Part shown: positions 12,943 through 13,954 of the stretch, piece after piece
How the letters are laid out: each line of letters begins with the position of its first letter
Numbering within the stretch: the first letter of the stretch is position 1
Assembly (NCBI GenBank): GCA_049646245.1
Contig: JBARVL010000071.1
Span: 1-13,954 of the forward strand
DNA length: 13,954 bases
Reading direction: 5' to 3'
DNA from: Crinalium sp049646245
GTDB lineage: Bacteria; Cyanobacteriota; Cyanobacteriia; Cyanobacteriales; PCC-9333
Position numbers and translations under genes: made by a program
Notes under the pieces: generated by a model
The model's input: the letters and a program-made list of their open reading frames with translations, nothing else
Told to the model about the DNA's origin: nothing
Database searches by the model: none

Positions 12943-13305
12943 ATGTTACCACCGTCACATCGCGATCGCTACCAAGAATTTTTAACGGCACTCCTGCAAC
13001 TCCAAAAAGCTGCTGCTACACCCAATCAGGAGAGCGCATCCCTAAACGCTGCCTTACAGCAAGTGCAACAAATTTTTACAAGCCAAGTCTTGAATTTAAG
13101 CCTAGATCAGCTAGATTTGCCTGCGCGATCGCGGATGCAATCTTATTTAACCGAAATCCATCGCCTGATGCGGATGTTACAGATGGATATGATGTTTTTG
13201 CAGGCATCCCAGCATCGGGAAACTCAAGAACAAAGGCAAGAGGCTTTTGAGCATCGGGTCAAAAGTTTGATTGGTTGGTGCGAATCCATCCTCCAAACGG
13301 AATAA
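12943..13305 (+). CDS. patD: PatD-like protein (heterocyst frequency control family)
   Basis: The 120-residue, almost wholly helical, Gln- and Leu-rich protein begins MLPPSHRDRYQEFLTALLQL and has a central SYLTEIHRLMRMLQMDMMFLQAS helix (107 onward is a second amphipathic helix ending WCESILQTE). This matches, from memory, the family annotated PatD in heterocyst-forming and some other cyanobacteria. In Anabaena PCC 7120 loss of PatD changes heterocyst frequency. The molecular action is not established here, and the protein has no enzyme motif or membrane segment. The ATG has no strong ribosome site. The zinc-ribbon gene follows after 27 nt, probably in the same transcript. The family is also found in non-heterocystous species, so it does not by itself prove differentiation. 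Confidence 0.6.
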   Translation: MLPPSHRDRYQEFLTALLQLQKAAATPNQESASLNAALQQVQQIFTSQVLNLSLDQLDLPARSRMQSYLTEIHRLMRMLQMDMMFLQASQHRETQEQRQEAFEHRVKSLIGWCESILQTE

Positions 13306-13332
13306 AATCATCATATTAGGAGGTAAATTTCT

Positions 13333-13920
13333 GTGAACTGTCCCAAATGCAAGCATTCACCATTAATAGATGGCACGTTAAGCGGGAATTTAGCTGTTAA
13401 TTCTTGCCAATCTTGCCAAGGTAGCTGGATTCGCGCTAACGATTATGAAAATTGGCATCAAGAAAACGCCTCTGAGGAACCAGAATTATTTTCGCAAATA
13501 CATCATCTGGATTATGTCCCCTCCCCTTTGGATAACAAAGCAGCTTTGTGTCCAGATTGTCAACGCATTTTGTCTCGCGCCAAAGTTAGTTTAAAAACCT
13601 CATTTTATATAGAACGCTGTTCTAGCTGCAACGGAATTTGGTGTGATGGTGGCGAGTGGGAGGTTTTGGAAAAATTAGGGTGGCATACTCATATAGAACA
13701 ATTGTTTACGGCTTCCTGGCAAGCGCGGATGCGCGAGTATCAACACGCAGAACAAGAGCGACAAGCAATTGTTGATAAAGTAGGCTATGAAATCGCTGCT
13801 CAAGTATTTGAGTTAGCAGCTATTTTAGAAAAGCACCCTAATGGAGATTTTGCGGCTGCTTATTTGATGAGGCGTTGTGAAAAAGATAAAACTTCTTTCC
13901 TCAATCAGCCAAATCTATAA
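13333..13920 (+). CDS. protein with two TFIIB-type zinc ribbons
   Basis: The 195-residue protein has two zf-TFIIB-like zinc ribbons. The first uses C3-x2-C6 and C25-x2-C28 (NCPKCKHSPL, SCQSCQGSW); the second uses C73-x2-C76 and C96-x2-C99 (LCPDCQRIL, RCSSCNGIWCDGGEWE). All eight cysteines are present. The C-terminal part (about 115-185) is helical and polar, without membrane segments. The start is GTG 13333 with AGGAGGT at 13318-13324 and an 8-nt spacer; the first zinc pair lies within six residues, supporting it. Proteins with these ribbons are widespread in bacteria and their role is mostly unknown; nucleic-acid or protein contact is a guess. It ends 34 bp before the window edge, which holds nothing recognisable. 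Confidence 0.8.
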   Translation: MNCPKCKHSPLIDGTLSGNLAVNSCQSCQGSWIRANDYENWHQENASEEPELFSQIHHLDYVPSPLDNKAALCPDCQRILSRAKVSLKTSFYIERCSSCNGIWCDGGEWEVLEKLGWHTHIEQLFTASWQARMREYQHAEQERQAIVDKVGYEIAAQVFELAAILEKHPNGDFAAAYLMRRCEKDKTSFLNQPNL

Positions 13921-13954
13921 CTATTGAGTGGGAAAGCTATTTTGATAATTTCTA

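Overview
The window reads as chromosomal DNA from a filamentous, probably heterocyst-forming cyanobacterium. Support comes from about fourteen copies of the HIP1 palindrome GCGATCGC, several AT-rich heptanucleotide repeat arrays of the kind common in Nostocales, small dispersed repeats, and a PatD-like gene whose characterised relative sets heterocyst frequency. Identifications rest on motif reading; no database search was possible.

Layout. Positions 1-1124 hold the tail of an unrecognised gene, a G/C-run repeat, a GNAT acetyltransferase of the diamine acetyltransferase type, and a small conserved-looking protein. A two-TM potassium channel with a TrkA/RCK module lies on the minus strand (1222-2292), bracketed by inverted heptad arrays. 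argD (2576-3856, arginine biosynthesis) is followed directly by a TnpB-only IS200/IS605-type element (about 3870-5644). Its two ends carry hairpins of identical design; its coding region carries an in-frame small repeat and seems to have lost its last 30 or so codons to a frameshift. A second, inverted copy of the G/C-run repeat separates it from a large two-enzyme peptidoglycan hydrolase (5806-7152).

On the minus strand follow a PleD-like diguanylate cyclase response regulator (7171-8127), a lone receiver domain that looks cut from a hybrid kinase (8408-8863), a YegS-type lipid kinase (9157-10134) and a bifunctional (p)ppGpp synthetase/hydrolase (10319-12631). Divergent from the latter are a PatD-like gene and a two-zinc-ribbon protein (12943-13920), probably an operon.

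Most genes are core or signalling housekeeping: second messengers (c-di-GMP, ppGpp), ion transport, cell-wall remodelling and arginine synthesis. I see no evidence for a defence island or a biosynthetic cluster. The unusual content is in the repeats: four heptad arrays, each with a five-unit core, coincide with the start or stop codons of the genes they touch; two quadruplex-capable repeats form a long inverted pair; a nested palindrome resembles a MITE; and a hexanucleotide microsatellite encodes the Ser/Thr N-terminus of the ppGpp enzyme.
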